DNA of 29,380 bases from a virus (IMGVR_UViG_3300042369_000038:1-29380); one strand, 5' to 3'; positions 1 through 7,128 are shown, counted from the first letter of the stretch. The notes: generated from the sequence alone by a model not told the origin. A program made the numbers and translations.

Positions 1-82
1 TATAATTGCATTAGTATTTGTAAGACCATCTGAATAACTTCGAGCTGTAGCACCTATTGCAATAGTTTGAAATGCTGGTATT
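1..82. repeat. Terminal direct repeat, left copy (circular contig end)
   Basis: These 82 bases are identical to the last 82 bases of the window. The tail-fibre reading frame runs without a break from position 1 into position 29298, so this is the overlap of a circular or circularly permuted assembly, not a genetic duplication. The unique length is 29,298 bp. Confidence 0.95.
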
Positions 83-1383
83 GTCCAAGGTAAACTTGGC
101 GTTAAATTAGTTAGACTTGCAACAAGTGCTTTATTAACTCCGCCATCATTAAATACTGCAACAACTATTCCACCACCAATTAAAGCTCCTATCTCTGTAC
201 CACCACCTCCTCCACCACCTGAAGCAGCAATAGTCTGATTAGGGAAAGTTCCTGTAATAGTTACATTAGTTCCTGCTATCAAACTTGGAGTGGCTGTACC
301 TGTACCTCCATTCGCTACTGCTACAATGCCTGTAACGTTGTCTGCTGTACCTGTTGTATTCTGATTAAGTGTAGGGACATCTCCTGCAGTTAGATTAGCT
401 CCTACGGTTACTCTACCCTTAGCATCTGTAGTGACCTTTGTATAAGTACCTGCTACACCTATTGATGCTAATGTAGCTGTGCCTAGAACATTCGCAGAGC
501 CATCAAATGGAGGGGATGTATATAGTACATCACCATTAGTGGATATAGTTCTCGCAGTTGCTAATGTAGCAGTAGATCCTGCAGTTCCTGTAGTATTTTG
601 ATTGAGTATAGGGAAATCAGCAGCTACAGCTATACTTGGTACACCTGTGCCTGTTGTGTTCTTTAATATGCCTGTATTAAGATTAGATAATAAAGTGCCA
701 TTGATACCCTTAACAGTTAAGCCTACATTTCCTATAGCATCACCTGTATGAGTTGCATTACTTACTAAGCCACTATATTGGCTATTCGTAGCATTGTCAC
801 CTGTATTAGTACCTGATAGATTCGCTACAGCTCCATTAGCTAGCATTGCATTAGAGATAGCTCCATTAGCAATAGCTGTTGCATTGCCTATACTTGTGAC
901 AGGACCTGTAAGATTAGCATTAGTTGTAACTGTTGCAGCATTGCCTGTAGTACTTTGATTCAAAGTAGGGACATCGGATGCTACCATAGCTCTGAATGTT
1001 GGTACTCCTGACGTTCCATTAGGTGCTGCTAGAATATGATTAGCAGTCTTTGAGGCATAAGGATTCTGAGTATCTCCATAAGCTGAAGCTAAGCTAATAA
1101 CAGGAGTACTAGTTCCTGTAGCTACTACAGGTGCTGTTGCTGTAAGTGATGCTACACCTGGAGTCACTACTAAGTTACCACTGCCTAGAACAGAGCTACC
1201 ATTGATAGTCTTGATGTTAGTGCCACTGACTAAGGTGTCCTGCTTTGAAGCTAGGATATTTGCACCTGTAACTGACTTTGTCACATAGCCACCTGCACCA
1301 TTACTCTCACTAATTTCTACTAAGTCAGTAGCTGCTATAGGTGTACCTTTTGCTGTTAATTGACTAATTTTAATATTTGCCAT
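1..1383 (-). CDS. Tail fibre / receptor-binding protein, N-terminal 461 codons (gene cut by window end)
   Basis: Read in triplets from the ATG at 1383 to base 1, the frame contains no stop. It continues from 29298 to a TAA at 28996, giving about 561 aa. The N-terminus (MANIKISQLTAKGTPIAATD) is the usual start of Bacteroidetes phage fibre proteins that attach to the tail tip. The middle is low-complexity and rich in T, N, G, A and S. It holds three copies of a D(V/F)P(T/I)LNQ(N/S)TTG unit (coded at 937-975, 580-618 and 343-381), then a glycine run (about 197-220). This is typical of a trimeric fibre shaft. It follows the 116-aa gene by 3 nt and probably shares its promoter. The likely role is host recognition; the receptor is unknown. 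Confidence 0.8.
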   Translation of the reverse strand, partial: MANIKISQLTAKGTPIAATDLVEISESNGAGGYVTKSVTGANILASKQDTLVSGTNIKTINGSSVLGSGNLVVTPGVASLTATAPVVATGTSTPVISLASAYGDTQNPYASKTANHILAAPNGTSGVPTFRAMVASDVPTLNQSTTGNAATVTTNANLTGPVTSIGNATAIANGAISNAMLANGAVANLSGTNTGDNATNSQYSGLVSNATHTGDAIGNVGLTVKGINGTLLSNLNTGILKNTTGTGVPSIAVAADFPILNQNTTGTAGSTATLATARTISTNGDVLYTSPPFDGSANVLGTATLASIGVAGTYTKVTTDAKGRVTVGANLTAGDVPTLNQNTTGTADNVTGIVAVANGGTGTATPSLIAGTNVTITGTFPNQTIAASGGGGGGGTEIGALIGGGIVVAVFNDGGVNKALVASLTNLTPSLPWTIPAFQTIAIGATARSYSDGLTNTNAII

Positions 1384-1386
1384 AAT

Positions 1387-1737
1387 TTATTGTATTACTC
1401 TGTTATCTAAATCCTCTGTTATTCTTTGGTCACTAATCTCAGTTACCCTGTTGTCAGTTGCTGGAGGACCTCCCCCTGCAACCAATAGCCATGCCTCTAT
1501 CCAATTAGCATTGATTGTTACTGTGCCTCCTAACTCTAAGACTATATTCATAAGGTGATCATCTGATGTACCAGGATCTCCCCCTACTACTGATAAGATA
1601 TCTCCTATTAAATTCTTAGAGCTAGCTACATCTATGCCGTAATGATTAGCTATAGCAAAAATGTAAGATTCATTCAATGGAGGATAAGCTCCTACTGAAT
1701 ATGCTGCAGCAATATCTCTAAGTATATCATTACTCAT
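1387..1737 (-). CDS. Small late structural protein of unknown function (116 aa)
   Basis: First gene of the tail-fibre transcription unit. Its ATG at 1737 directly follows a copy of the late motif (upstream box 1764-1768, TGTAATATAGTT at 1738-1749). The stop lies 3 nt before the fibre start. The protein has an alpha-helical N-terminal half (about residues 1-50, with NESYIFAIANHYGID) and a Gly/Pro-rich middle, and ends in a polar stretch with a repeated DNRV pattern (TDNRVTE, LDNRVIQ). No signal peptide or membrane segment is visible. Placement between TerL and the fibre suggests a virion or fibre-associated protein. I do not recognise the family. Confidence 0.7.
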   Translation of the reverse strand: MSNDILRDIAAAYSVGAYPPLNESYIFAIANHYGIDVASSKNLIGDILSVVGGDPGTSDDHLMNIVLELGGTVTINANWIEAWLLVAGGGPPATDNRVTEISDQRITEDLDNRVIQ

Positions 1738-1768
1738 AACTATATTACATTAGGATAGCTTTTTGTTT
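1738..1768 (-). promoter_or_regulatory. Putative phage late promoter, copy 1 (fibre operon)
   Basis: On the minus strand AAACA (1768-1764) is followed after 14 nt by TGTAATATAGTT (1749-1738), then directly by the ATG of the 116-aa gene. The same two-part arrangement occurs before three other late genes. If the TAAT block acts as a -10 element, the transcript would begin at or beside the ATG. Confidence 0.6.
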
Positions 1769-2936
1769 AGAACGCATAGTATGAATCATCGGTGTAATAT
1801 TCTTGTCTTATGTAAGTGGTAGCATATCGGATTGCATCCATGGCATCATCATATAACTTAATAGGCTCATCCATGATTTGGTCACCTATCTTCTTCCACT
1901 TATAGTTCTCATACTCCTTCATTATCTGCTTATCCTCCTGACAAAATACTCCAAAGGTCTTGATGTTATCTATGCCTTTCTTCACTACCTTGTTAGCATT
2001 ATGCACATCATACCCTGCAGTATTCATCTCGGCAATTATCTCAGGTCTTGAGTAGTCTGCCATTATCTCTATATTCTTATCCACATTCAATGCATCCATC
2101 TTCTCTATCAGCTGAGTAGTGGTGAGGTAGCTCTCATAGATAATCTTCTCAATGAAGATATCATTGTCACAGTAATAGACTCTCACTAGAGCTGTAGGGT
2201 GGTTATATCCAAAGTCTAAGCCATAGACATACTTTACGAACTTAGTTGGTCTATGAGCTATGAATGTCCAATTAGAGTAGATGTTACTCTTAGAGATAGC
2301 TTTCTCACCTAGAGCATATATCTGATACATTGCCTCATCAGTTCTCTTCAAGTCCTCAATCTGCTTCTTAATGCTATCAGGTAGGAATGGATTGTCCCTG
2401 TAGGTAGACTTGATTAGGATGCTTTCCTCAGTTGGTAGGTCATAAAGCCAGGATGATGACTCAGATGGGTTATAGTCAAAGATTAGCTTGTCTTCTGTTC
2501 TCATGTTCAGCTGAGTAAAGTCATCATAGAATAACTCATTGGCTTCATTACACCATGCCACATCTCTCTTCCTACCTCTTATCTTCTGCTCATCATCTAC
2601 ACTAAAGAACTCCACTATAGATCCATTAGGGAATGAGTAGATATGCTCTGACTTGTTGTGATTGCTAACCTCATAGATGTCCATGTCTTTCATGATCTCT
2701 AGAAAGTCCCTCATGACTGTAGCTCTCAGTGCAGGGAATGTCTTACGAATGATTGAGACTACCTTGTTCTTATTCTGATAGCAGTAGACTATTAGCATCT
2801 GACAAAGGCTGTAGGTCTTAGATGACCTTGAGCCACCCTCATTGATAATGAATCTTAGTGCAGGATCAGTGAGAGCTGCATAGTTCTTTTGGAATATAAC
2901 GGTACTATCTATCTCCATTGGTATAAGCATAAGCAT
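1767..2936 (-). CDS. terL: Terminase large subunit (ATPase and nuclease)
   Basis: DNA-packaging motor protein of 389 aa. The N-terminal ATPase shows a Walker A of the terminase type (GGSRSSKT, residues 34-41) and a Walker B-like RDVAWCNE (124-131). The C-terminal RNase H-like nuclease shows YGLDFGYNHPTAL (D241), IMADYSRPE (D294) and YDDAMDAIRYA (D364/D367), the three acidic positions expected. It is a PBSX/Terminase_3-like protein at normal length for a small siphovirus. Possible starts are ATG at 2936, 2930 or 2918; all overlap the preceding 46-aa gene, and 2918 (MEIDST) gives the shortest overlap (14 nt). It cuts concatemers and pumps DNA into the prohead through the portal protein coded at 16286. 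Confidence 0.95.
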   Translation of the reverse strand: MLMLIPMEIDSTVIFQKNYAALTDPALRFIINEGGSRSSKTYSLCQMLIVYCYQNKNKVVSIIRKTFPALRATVMRDFLEIMKDMDIYEVSNHNKSEHIYSFPNGSIVEFFSVDDEQKIRGRKRDVAWCNEANELFYDDFTQLNMRTEDKLIFDYNPSESSSWLYDLPTEESILIKSTYRDNPFLPDSIKKQIEDLKRTDEAMYQIYALGEKAISKSNIYSNWTFIAHRPTKFVKYVYGLDFGYNHPTALVRVYYCDNDIFIEKIIYESYLTTTQLIEKMDALNVDKNIEIMADYSRPEIIAEMNTAGYDVHNANKVVKKGIDNIKTFGVFCQEDKQIMKEYENYKWKKIGDQIMDEPIKLYDDAMDAIRYATTYIRQEYYTDDSYYAF

Positions 2937-3045
2937 AGGCTAGCATCTCCATCTGCCTACTATCACTGATAATTGCTATCCTGTTAATCTTTATAGCTAC
3001 TCCTTTCTTAGAATAGATGTAAGCCTCAACAGCTTGGCACATCAT
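2905..3045 (-). CDS. Hypothetical protein between TerS and TerL (46 aa)
   Basis: A short frame fills the gap between the terminase subunits. I choose the ATG at 3045, 1 nt after the TerS stop (TGA 3049-3047). The longer frame starting at 3102 would overlap TerS by 56 nt. The stop (TAG at 2905) lies within the start of TerL, so the genes are packed as in an operon. The product (MMCQAVEAYIYSKKGVAIK...) has one mixed helix and a basic centre, with no membrane segment. It matches no family I know. Position suggests co-expression with packaging genes. Confidence 0.5.
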   Translation of the reverse strand: MMCQAVEAYIYSKKGVAIKINRIAIISDSRQMEMLAYAYAYTNGDR

Positions 3046-3046
3046 T

Positions 3047-3472
3047 TCAATCCTTTGCACTAGTGATGATGTTAACTTTGATTTCAGAGATATCCTTACC
3101 ATTGGTAGTGATGTCTGATTTCTCAGTTAGATTGTTTAGTCTCTGAGTGATGGATGGATTAAATTGTCCTACCATACCTCCACTGATTTGGTCGTTTCTG
3201 ATTTCTCTCTTTATGTACGAACAGATAGTCCTATACTCAGAATATCTATTATCAGTGTTATCAAAATAATGATGACAATCTGAGTAATTCTTATAGCAGA
3301 ATATCTCAAATCCCTCATTAGTTAAAGGCACTCTCAAAGGCTCTGCCACCATCTCTGCAGTCTTTTGTGATAACACCCATTTATGTCTAGGATTATCTAG
3401 AGTATAAGCTCTATACTCCTCAAATATCTCCATCAGCTTCTCAGGAGTCTCTATTAGTTTAGTCCTGCCCAT
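3047..3472 (-). CDS. terS: Terminase small subunit
   Basis: 141-aa protein immediately upstream of terL. It resembles the gp3-type DNA-packaging protein family of Bacteroidetes phages. An N-terminal region (LIETPEKLMEIFEEYRAYT, about 6-24) precedes a central TNEGFEIFCY / DNRYSEYRTICSYIKREIR segment (about 51-95), then a VGQFNPSITQRL stretch (101-112) and a polar C-terminus. TerS recognises the packaging site and stimulates TerL. Its start overlaps the 76-aa gene by 14 nt. Assignment rests on position, size and the FEIFCY/SxYRTICSYIK/FNPSITQRL pattern. Confidence 0.8.
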   Translation of the reverse strand: MGRTKLIETPEKLMEIFEEYRAYTLDNPRHKWVLSQKTAEMVAEPLRVPLTNEGFEIFCYKNYSDCHHYFDNTDNRYSEYRTICSYIKREIRNDQISGGMVGQFNPSITQRLNNLTEKSDITTNGKDISEIKVNIITSAKD

Positions 3473-3689
3473 TGTCCTCCTCCTCTACTACAGGCTCATC
3501 TACTACAGGAGTAGGTATTGGTCCTTTGACTGCTTTATACTTCACTACTTTAGGCTCAGTTACAGTTGGCTCTTCAAACATATAGCCTAATCCTATAGAT
3601 ACAAAGTAATCATATCTATTAGCATCTAAAGTAATCCTGTTACCTTTGTGGGAGATCTTAGCTCCAATAAATTCATCTTTAATTTTCAT
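3459..3689 (-). CDS. Conserved hypothetical phage protein (76 aa)
   Basis: Small protein with an N-terminal beta-rich segment (MKIKDEFIGAKISHKG, LDANRYDYFVSIGLGYMFEE, about residues 1-40). The tail is Pro/Val/Glu-rich and acidic (residues 41-76). It overlaps the upstream sigma-like gene by 11 nt and terS by 14 nt, so translation is probably coupled. The GLGYMFEE pattern is familiar from small proteins of Bacteroidetes phages, but I know no function. Possibilities are a packaging accessory or a head decoration protein; neither is shown by the sequence. Confidence 0.65.
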   Translation of the reverse strand: MKIKDEFIGAKISHKGNRITLDANRYDYFVSIGLGYMFEEPTVTEPKVVKYKAVKGPIPTPVVDEPVVEEEDNGQD

Positions 3690-4206
3690 CTCTTAGGTTT
3701 TTTAAATCGGTTTTTATTTCTTGTATCCAATAGTGAGCAGATGTAACAGGTATTCTGAAATATTCTGCCATTGCTCTAGCTGTACTGTATCCTTTATCAA
3801 AGTAACATTGAAACACTATCAGCTTAATCCTATCTGTAATCCTACCTCTATATGTCTCTATCACTGCCATATTGTTCTGATACTGCATATCATCTCGTAT
3901 CTTATCGTATAAATCCGTATCATCATCCATCACTATCGGCATAGTACTATCTGTAGCTGTCACTCTCTCTTGCCTATTAGTTAGTGATGTAGACCATAGA
4001 ATCTGCATCTTAATAGTATTTAATAGATATGCTTTCACCTTACCGGGATCAGTTACCTCTATATCTATATTACATAAATATAAAAAAGAGTTATTTATTA
4101 CAGCATCAGCAGATATTGTAGACTTCATTCTTACTAGAAAATAGTTAGTATATTTCCTTATCTCTTTGTAGTGAGCTGATATGTAGTTGTCAAGTATAGG
4201 TCTCAT
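3679..4206 (-). CDS. Sigma-70-like (ECF-type) transcription factor, divergent
   Basis: 175 aa with the two-domain layout of an ECF sigma factor. Residues 8-75 (HYKEIRKYTNYFL ... INNSFLYL ... KVKAYLLNTIKMQI) resemble sigma region 2. Residues 118-170 (RGRITDRIKLIVFQCYFDKG ... STARAMAEYFRIPVTSAHYW) resemble the region 4 helix-turn-helix, joined by an acidic linker with MDDDTD. The gene sits just upstream of the terminase genes, a sensible place for a middle or late regulator. It may recognise the late motif found before four structural genes; that is inference. An alternative is a terminase-associated DNA-binding protein. Region 2 is divergent, so family membership needs a profile search. Confidence 0.55.
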   Translation of the reverse strand: MRPILDNYISAHYKEIRKYTNYFLVRMKSTISADAVINNSFLYLCNIDIEVTDPGKVKAYLLNTIKMQILWSTSLTNRQERVTATDSTMPIVMDDDTDLYDKIRDDMQYQNNMAVIETYRGRITDRIKLIVFQCYFDKGYSTARAMAEYFRIPVTSAHYWIQEIKTDLKNLRDEN

Positions 4207-4390
4207 ACCATTGCTTGAAATCCTTAAGCCATATCTTTCTCCTTACACTACTGCAGAAGCATTCTTTCTCATAACTAACTAGCCTATCTTTAATAGCTTT
4301 GAGTTTTAATAGATGAATCTTATAGGATTGCTCTTTCTCAGGTAGACTGAACACCTGTTGTATTATTACTTGCTCAGCTTCTGTAAACAT
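4190..4390 (-). CDS. Hypothetical small protein with CFC motif (66 aa)
   Basis: I choose the ATG at 4390 (MFTEAEQVI) over a longer frame from 4477. The longer version would overlap the membrane-protein gene by 112 nt and its extra residues are uncharacteristic. The protein is mostly helical: residues 1-40 carry PEKEQSYKIHLLKLKAIKDRL, and the end has ECFCSSVRRKIWLKDFKQWY. The CxC plus Arg/Lys-rich helix plus WY pattern recurs in small Bacteroidetes phage proteins, whose function I do not know. It overlaps the sigma-like gene by 17 nt. Confidence 0.6.
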   Translation of the reverse strand: MFTEAEQVIIQQVFSLPEKEQSYKIHLLKLKAIKDRLVSYEKECFCSSVRRKIWLKDFKQWYETYT

Positions 4391-4617
4391 TCCTGTAGTA
4401 TAAACGACAATAGAGCCACAATAGTTGCCTGAGCAAAAGACCAGGTGCAAATTAATGTTAGCCAAAAAGATACGCATTTAATACAGGTAGCAGAGGAATG
4501 TAGATACATTGCTAGAATGCTAGGTTTGAATTTGCTATAGATTGAGTCAATCAGTAGCTGTAATGGCTCAAAGTTTACTAGAAACCATGATACTGCAATG
4601 TAGGTTAGTATTATCAT
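4366..4617 (-). CDS. Small membrane protein with CxxC (83 aa)
   Basis: Two hydrophobic helices are visible: residues 1-25 (ILTYIAVSWFLVNFEPLQLL) and about 46-75 (CVSFWLTLICTWSF ... IVALLSFILQ). A CIKCVSFW motif lies at the start of the second. CxxCxxFW before a transmembrane helix is seen in small phage and bacterial inner-membrane proteins of unknown role. It is the first gene after the terminator at 4622-4652 and overlaps the 66-aa gene by 25 nt. A possible promoter lies right against its ATG, but the evidence for it is weak. Confidence 0.6.
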   Translation of the reverse strand: MIILTYIAVSWFLVNFEPLQLLIDSIYSKFKPSILAMYLHSSATCIKCVSFWLTLICTWSFAQATIVALLSFILQECLQKLSK

Positions 4618-4621
4618 CTGC

Positions 4622-4652
4622 CAAAAATAACAAAGGCAGTCTTACGACTGCC
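4622..4652 (-). terminator. Rho-independent terminator of the replication operon
   Basis: On the minus strand GGCAGTC-GTAA-GACTGCC (stem coded by 4635-4652) is followed by TTTGTTATTTTTGG. It lies 6 nt past the stop of the HTH gene. The 7-bp GC-rich stem with a four-base loop and T-rich tail is a standard terminator. Confidence 0.75.
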
Positions 4653-4658
4653 ATAAAG

Positions 4659-4862
4659 TTATTGATTATTTAGATAATTTTTCCACCATTTGAGATAAAA
4701 CTGCTCATTGACAGCCTTACCATTAGTGAATCTCCAAATGGAGCAGTAAGAGACTCCGATATCCTCAGCATAATGACTGAGCTTATATCTATTGGTGAGC
4801 TTAGACTTGGTCTCTTTAATCATAAAGTCCTTAAGGCTCTCACCTTTAGAAAGGGAGATCAT
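4659..4862 (-). CDS. Small helix-turn-helix protein (about 67 aa)
   Basis: Last gene of the replication block. I prefer the ATG at 4862 (MISLSKGESLKDF), which overlaps the DUF3127 stop by 17 nt. The frame extends to 4883, and an ATG at 4823 is also possible. Residues from about 20 on (NRYKLSHYAEDIGVSYCSIW, then RFTNGKAVN) look like an XRE/Cro-type or phage-repressor-type helix-turn-helix. It ends in a Trp-rich helix (YLKWWKNYL). A regulatory role is likely. With no integrase in the genome there is no sign that it is a lysogeny repressor. A terminator follows directly. Confidence 0.55.
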   Translation of the reverse strand: MISLSKGESLKDFMIKETKSKLTNRYKLSHYAEDIGVSYCSIWRFTNGKAVNEQFYLKWWKNYLNNQ

Positions 4863-5166
4863 CTGCAGGATTATCAGGTACATGAGTTGCAGCTGCAGTT
4901 AATAGATCTATCTTCCATAACTCTAATGAGTTGAAATGCTTATCCTGCCATTCTCTACCTCTCAGATTGAATGATGCCTCTACCTCTTCACCTACTCTAC
5001 AGCCATCTAGTAGAGATGTTTTGTCTCCTGTAGCCTGTAAGGTGATGTATTGAGGATATTTCCCATCCTCTACGGTTATTACTACTTCTCTCTTAGAGAA
5101 CTTCTCAGTAACTTGTACTGTCTCACCTATCACTTTGATAAGTCCTTTTACTTTGTAATCATTCAT
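4846..5166 (-). CDS. DUF3127 protein, SSB-like OB-fold with acidic tail
   Basis: 106 aa matching DUF3127, a Bacteroidetes family thought to adopt an OB fold like single-strand DNA-binding proteins. Visible features are GLIKVIGETVQVTEKFSKRE (8-27), VGEEVEASFNLRGREW (about 58-73) and FNSLELWKIDLL. The C-terminus ends in DDLPF, very close to the DDDIPF-type tip by which SSB proteins recruit partners. It lies in an operon with ERF, an exonuclease and a primase-helicase, so it is probably the phage SSB. Its ATG overlaps the stop of a 30-aa membrane peptide (ATGA). Confidence 0.8.
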   Translation of the reverse strand: MNDYKVKGLIKVIGETVQVTEKFSKREVVITVEDGKYPQYITLQATGDKTSLLDGCRVGEEVEASFNLRGREWQDKHFNSLELWKIDLLTAAATHVPDNPADDLPF

Positions 5167-5255
5167 ATTATAGTTGTTATTAAATTATACATACCTATTA
5201 TTATCAATCCATACACTACTAGTGCTAGGATCATTGCCATTGTTTTTTCTTTCAT
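5163..5255 (-). CDS. Single-span membrane micropeptide (30 aa)
   Basis: A 30-aa frame, MKEKTMAMILALVVYGLIII... ending LITTII, forms one hydrophobic helix after a charged start. Both ends are coupled: its ATG overlaps the upstream gene's TGA (ATGA at 5255-5252), and its TGA overlaps the downstream ATG (ATGA at 5166-5163). This exact fit in both directions strongly suggests it is translated. No function can be inferred beyond membrane insertion. Confidence 0.65.
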   Translation of the reverse strand: MKEKTMAMILALVVYGLIIIGMYNLITTII

Positions 5256-5464
5256 ACTACCTGCTCAGGGAATGGATTGTCTAGTCTCATTTTTGCTACT
5301 TCAATCTCTGCTCTTGTTGTTAGAGCTTTTGCATACTCATCAGCCATACAAGCTACAGTTGAGTGAGGATGTACATACTCAGCTTGATAGCCATTTCCGA
5401 TTGCTGATAGCAGTCCTTGCATTGCTGCAATCATTGCTTGTTGGTAAAATTCTTTTTCTGTCAT
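5252..5464 (-). CDS. Conserved hypothetical phage protein (70 aa)
   Basis: Short soluble protein. The N-terminal helix is MTEKEFYQQAMIAAMQGLLS, followed by a centre with GNGYQAEYVHPHSTVACMAD and an Ala/Arg-rich helix ending in DNPFPEQVV. Proteins with the KEFYQQAMIAAMQGLL / ADEYAKAL arrangement are common in tailed phages next to recombination genes, but no function is established that I know of. Its start lies 1 nt before the end of the spacer after the exonuclease gene, and its stop forms an ATGA overlap with the micropeptide. Confidence 0.65.
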   Translation of the reverse strand: MTEKEFYQQAMIAAMQGLLSAIGNGYQAEYVHPHSTVACMADEYAKALTTRAEIEVAKMRLDNPFPEQVV

Positions 5465-5465
5465 T

Positions 5466-6086
5466 TTATTTATTATTTAATTGATTAATATACTTAACAT
5501 AATACTCAGTGCAGTGATGCAGTCTTACCTTTATCTCCTCCTCAAGCTCCAGGTCTCTACTGAAGAGTAGAGTAGTGATTCTCTTCTCAGGAGCTATGTG
5601 ATCTACCTGATGCAGTGATAAGTTCTCCCATTCATTGAGTAGAGATGGGTGAGTAGAGACCATGCAATAGACTAGACTAGCATAATTTTTATTATATAAC
5701 ATCATGTAAGCTCTTAGCTGCCACTCATAATCTTTATTTATACCCTCTTCTGATGTAGCAGGGAACGTTTCTAATGACCATGATGTCTTAATGTCTACTA
5801 TTTGGTCATCTAGTACTATATCAGCCTCTCCTGTGAGCCATTCGTTATTCAGTCTCTCAGTGTTCTTAGAGTAGTTGCTGAACATTACAGAGTTGAATAG
5901 AGCTATAGAATCATTCTCCTGCAATTTGCCCTTATTAATATACTTGTTATTCAGCTCTACATTATAACCGTAGAAATCCTGCTTAGCTACTGCTCTAATG
6001 TAGCTCTTAGTAGTTTCAGATAGCACCTCTGACTTAGTCCTAGATGCTGTCATTAATTTTCCGAGTGAAGATGGATGCCATTTCAT
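5466..6086 (-). CDS. PD-(D/E)XK exonuclease (YqaJ/Cas4/lambda-exo-like)
   Basis: 206-aa nuclease. The catalytic core is visible as LTGEADIVLD (D89) and QIVDIKTSWS (D98, K100), the PD-(D/E)XK signature. The later Q123-containing YEWQLRAYMMLY segment matches the QxxxY motif of the RecB/Cas4/YqaJ group. It is probably the 5'-3' exonuclease that makes single-stranded tails for the ERF annealing protein encoded just upstream. The two genes overlap by 4 nt (ATGA), a typical exonuclease-recombinase pair. Length fits the family. Confidence 0.8.
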   Translation of the reverse strand: MKWHPSSLGKLMTASRTKSEVLSETTKSYIRAVAKQDFYGYNVELNNKYINKGKLQENDSIALFNSVMFSNYSKNTERLNNEWLTGEADIVLDDQIVDIKTSWSLETFPATSEEGINKDYEWQLRAYMMLYNKNYASLVYCMVSTHPSLLNEWENLSLHQVDHIAPEKRITTLLFSRDLELEEEIKVRLHHCTEYYVKYINQLNNK

Positions 6087-6622
6087 AATAACATGAGTGC
6101 TTTATTCTGTAAATCAGTTAGCTCAAAGGTCTCTCTTAGCTTAGGGATAGTAAACTTACCATCCTGAATAGATACTAATGCCTCCTCAAATCTTTCTTTA
6201 GATAGACCAGGCTTAGCTGCCTTAACAGGTACACTAGCTAGATTAGCATCATCATCTACTGATTGTAAGCATAAGATACTGCTCAAAGTATATCTACGAT
6301 AGTAAGTGACTGCAGATCCTACTTGCTGAGGATTAAGTCCTGCAGGTAGTTCCATGCATGACTCAATAGACTCATTAGAATCTATGCAGATTATCTGAGT
6401 ACATACTGAATTACCTTGAATAGGCTGTAGTAATAGTAGACCATTCTCTAATAGAATAGGCTCTACTGCCTCAGTAATTGCATTGATGTCACTGTAGGAC
6501 TTTTTAAAGTGGGGATTGGTAGCATTCTTAGCTACTTTGCCGATTGACTGCTTAGCCTTGTGTAGCTTTTGGTGCAGGGTTAGTACAGGTGCTGGTACTA
6601 CAGCTTTTGTTTTTGTTTCCAT
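6083..6622 (-). CDS. erf: ERF-family single-strand annealing protein
   Basis: 179 aa. The ERF signature is clear: NPHFKKSYSDINAI (36-49), EPILLENGLLLLQP (about 54-67), and QQVGSAVTYYRRYTLSSILC (99-118), followed by the acidic VDDDAN. ERF proteins bind single-stranded DNA ends and anneal complementary strands for genome circularisation and recombination. The C-terminal 50 residues form a small helical domain. It pairs with the downstream exonuclease and DUF3127 protein. A 36-nt AT-rich gap upstream contains TATCTTTA, close to a host-type -7 box, so an internal promoter is possible but unproven. Confidence 0.9.
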   Translation of the reverse strand: METKTKAVVPAPVLTLHQKLHKAKQSIGKVAKNATNPHFKKSYSDINAITEAVEPILLENGLLLLQPIQGNSVCTQIICIDSNESIESCMELPAGLNPQQVGSAVTYYRRYTLSSILCLQSVDDDANLASVPVKAAKPGLSKERFEEALVSIQDGKFTIPKLRETFELTDLQNKALMLL

Positions 6623-6658
6623 AATATAGATTTAAATTATTTCTGTAAAGATAGTCAA

Positions 6659-7123
6659 TTATTTTATATCTGCAAGGAATTTTAAATAAAATATCATAAA
6701 TTCATCAAAAGTTCTTGCAATAAAGTATGTACCCCCTGCAGCTTCTACTGATTCCTGATACCTCTTCTGCACCTCTGACTGCCTATCCTTACCATATTTC
6801 ACCTCAATCTTAACTGACCTACCTCTAATGGTGGCAGATATATCAGCAGATCCTTTTGTACCTGTGCTAGGAGTATAAGTGCCTTTCAGTTGTCTAGTGT
6901 TCTCACCTACCTGTATCTTCTTACCCTCTCTATATACTCCCATTGTATTGATTCTCTCAGCTTGAAAGCCTGAATAGGTTAAAAAGTGTATGATACATTT
7001 AGTGAGAGCATTGGCAGAGTTATCATTCCAATCTGATGCTGTAATGTATGGCATGGTGGGGTGCTTAAGGGTGAGGTAGTTAATCTCTAGGGCTTTTAAA
7101 AGTGTTTTGTTTTCTTTGGTCAT
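6659..7123 (-). CDS. VRR-NUC-like nuclease (possible junction resolvase)
   Basis: 154 aa. The C-terminal half carries a PD-(D/E)XK core: TGTKGSADISATIRG (D94), SVKIEVKYG (E107, K109), a basic DRQSEVQKRYQESVEAAGG helix, then TYFIARTFDEF. This is the order of VRR-NUC and phage resolvase-type nucleases. The N-terminal 85 residues are less conserved. The likely role is processing of branched replication or recombination intermediates. It sits between the GIY-YIG gene and ERF in the replication operon. Confidence 0.75.
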   Translation of the reverse strand: MTKENKTLLKALEINYLTLKHPTMPYITASDWNDNSANALTKCIIHFLTYSGFQAERINTMGVYREGKKIQVGENTRQLKGTYTPSTGTKGSADISATIRGRSVKIEVKYGKDRQSEVQKRYQESVEAAGGTYFIARTFDEFMIFYLKFLADIK

Positions 7124-7128
7124 GATAA

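Noticed and set aside
4622-4629. TATTTTTG promoter for the 83-aa gene
   Set aside because: The box is exact but there is no -33 partner and the start would fall on the ATG. It remains possible; not listed as a feature.
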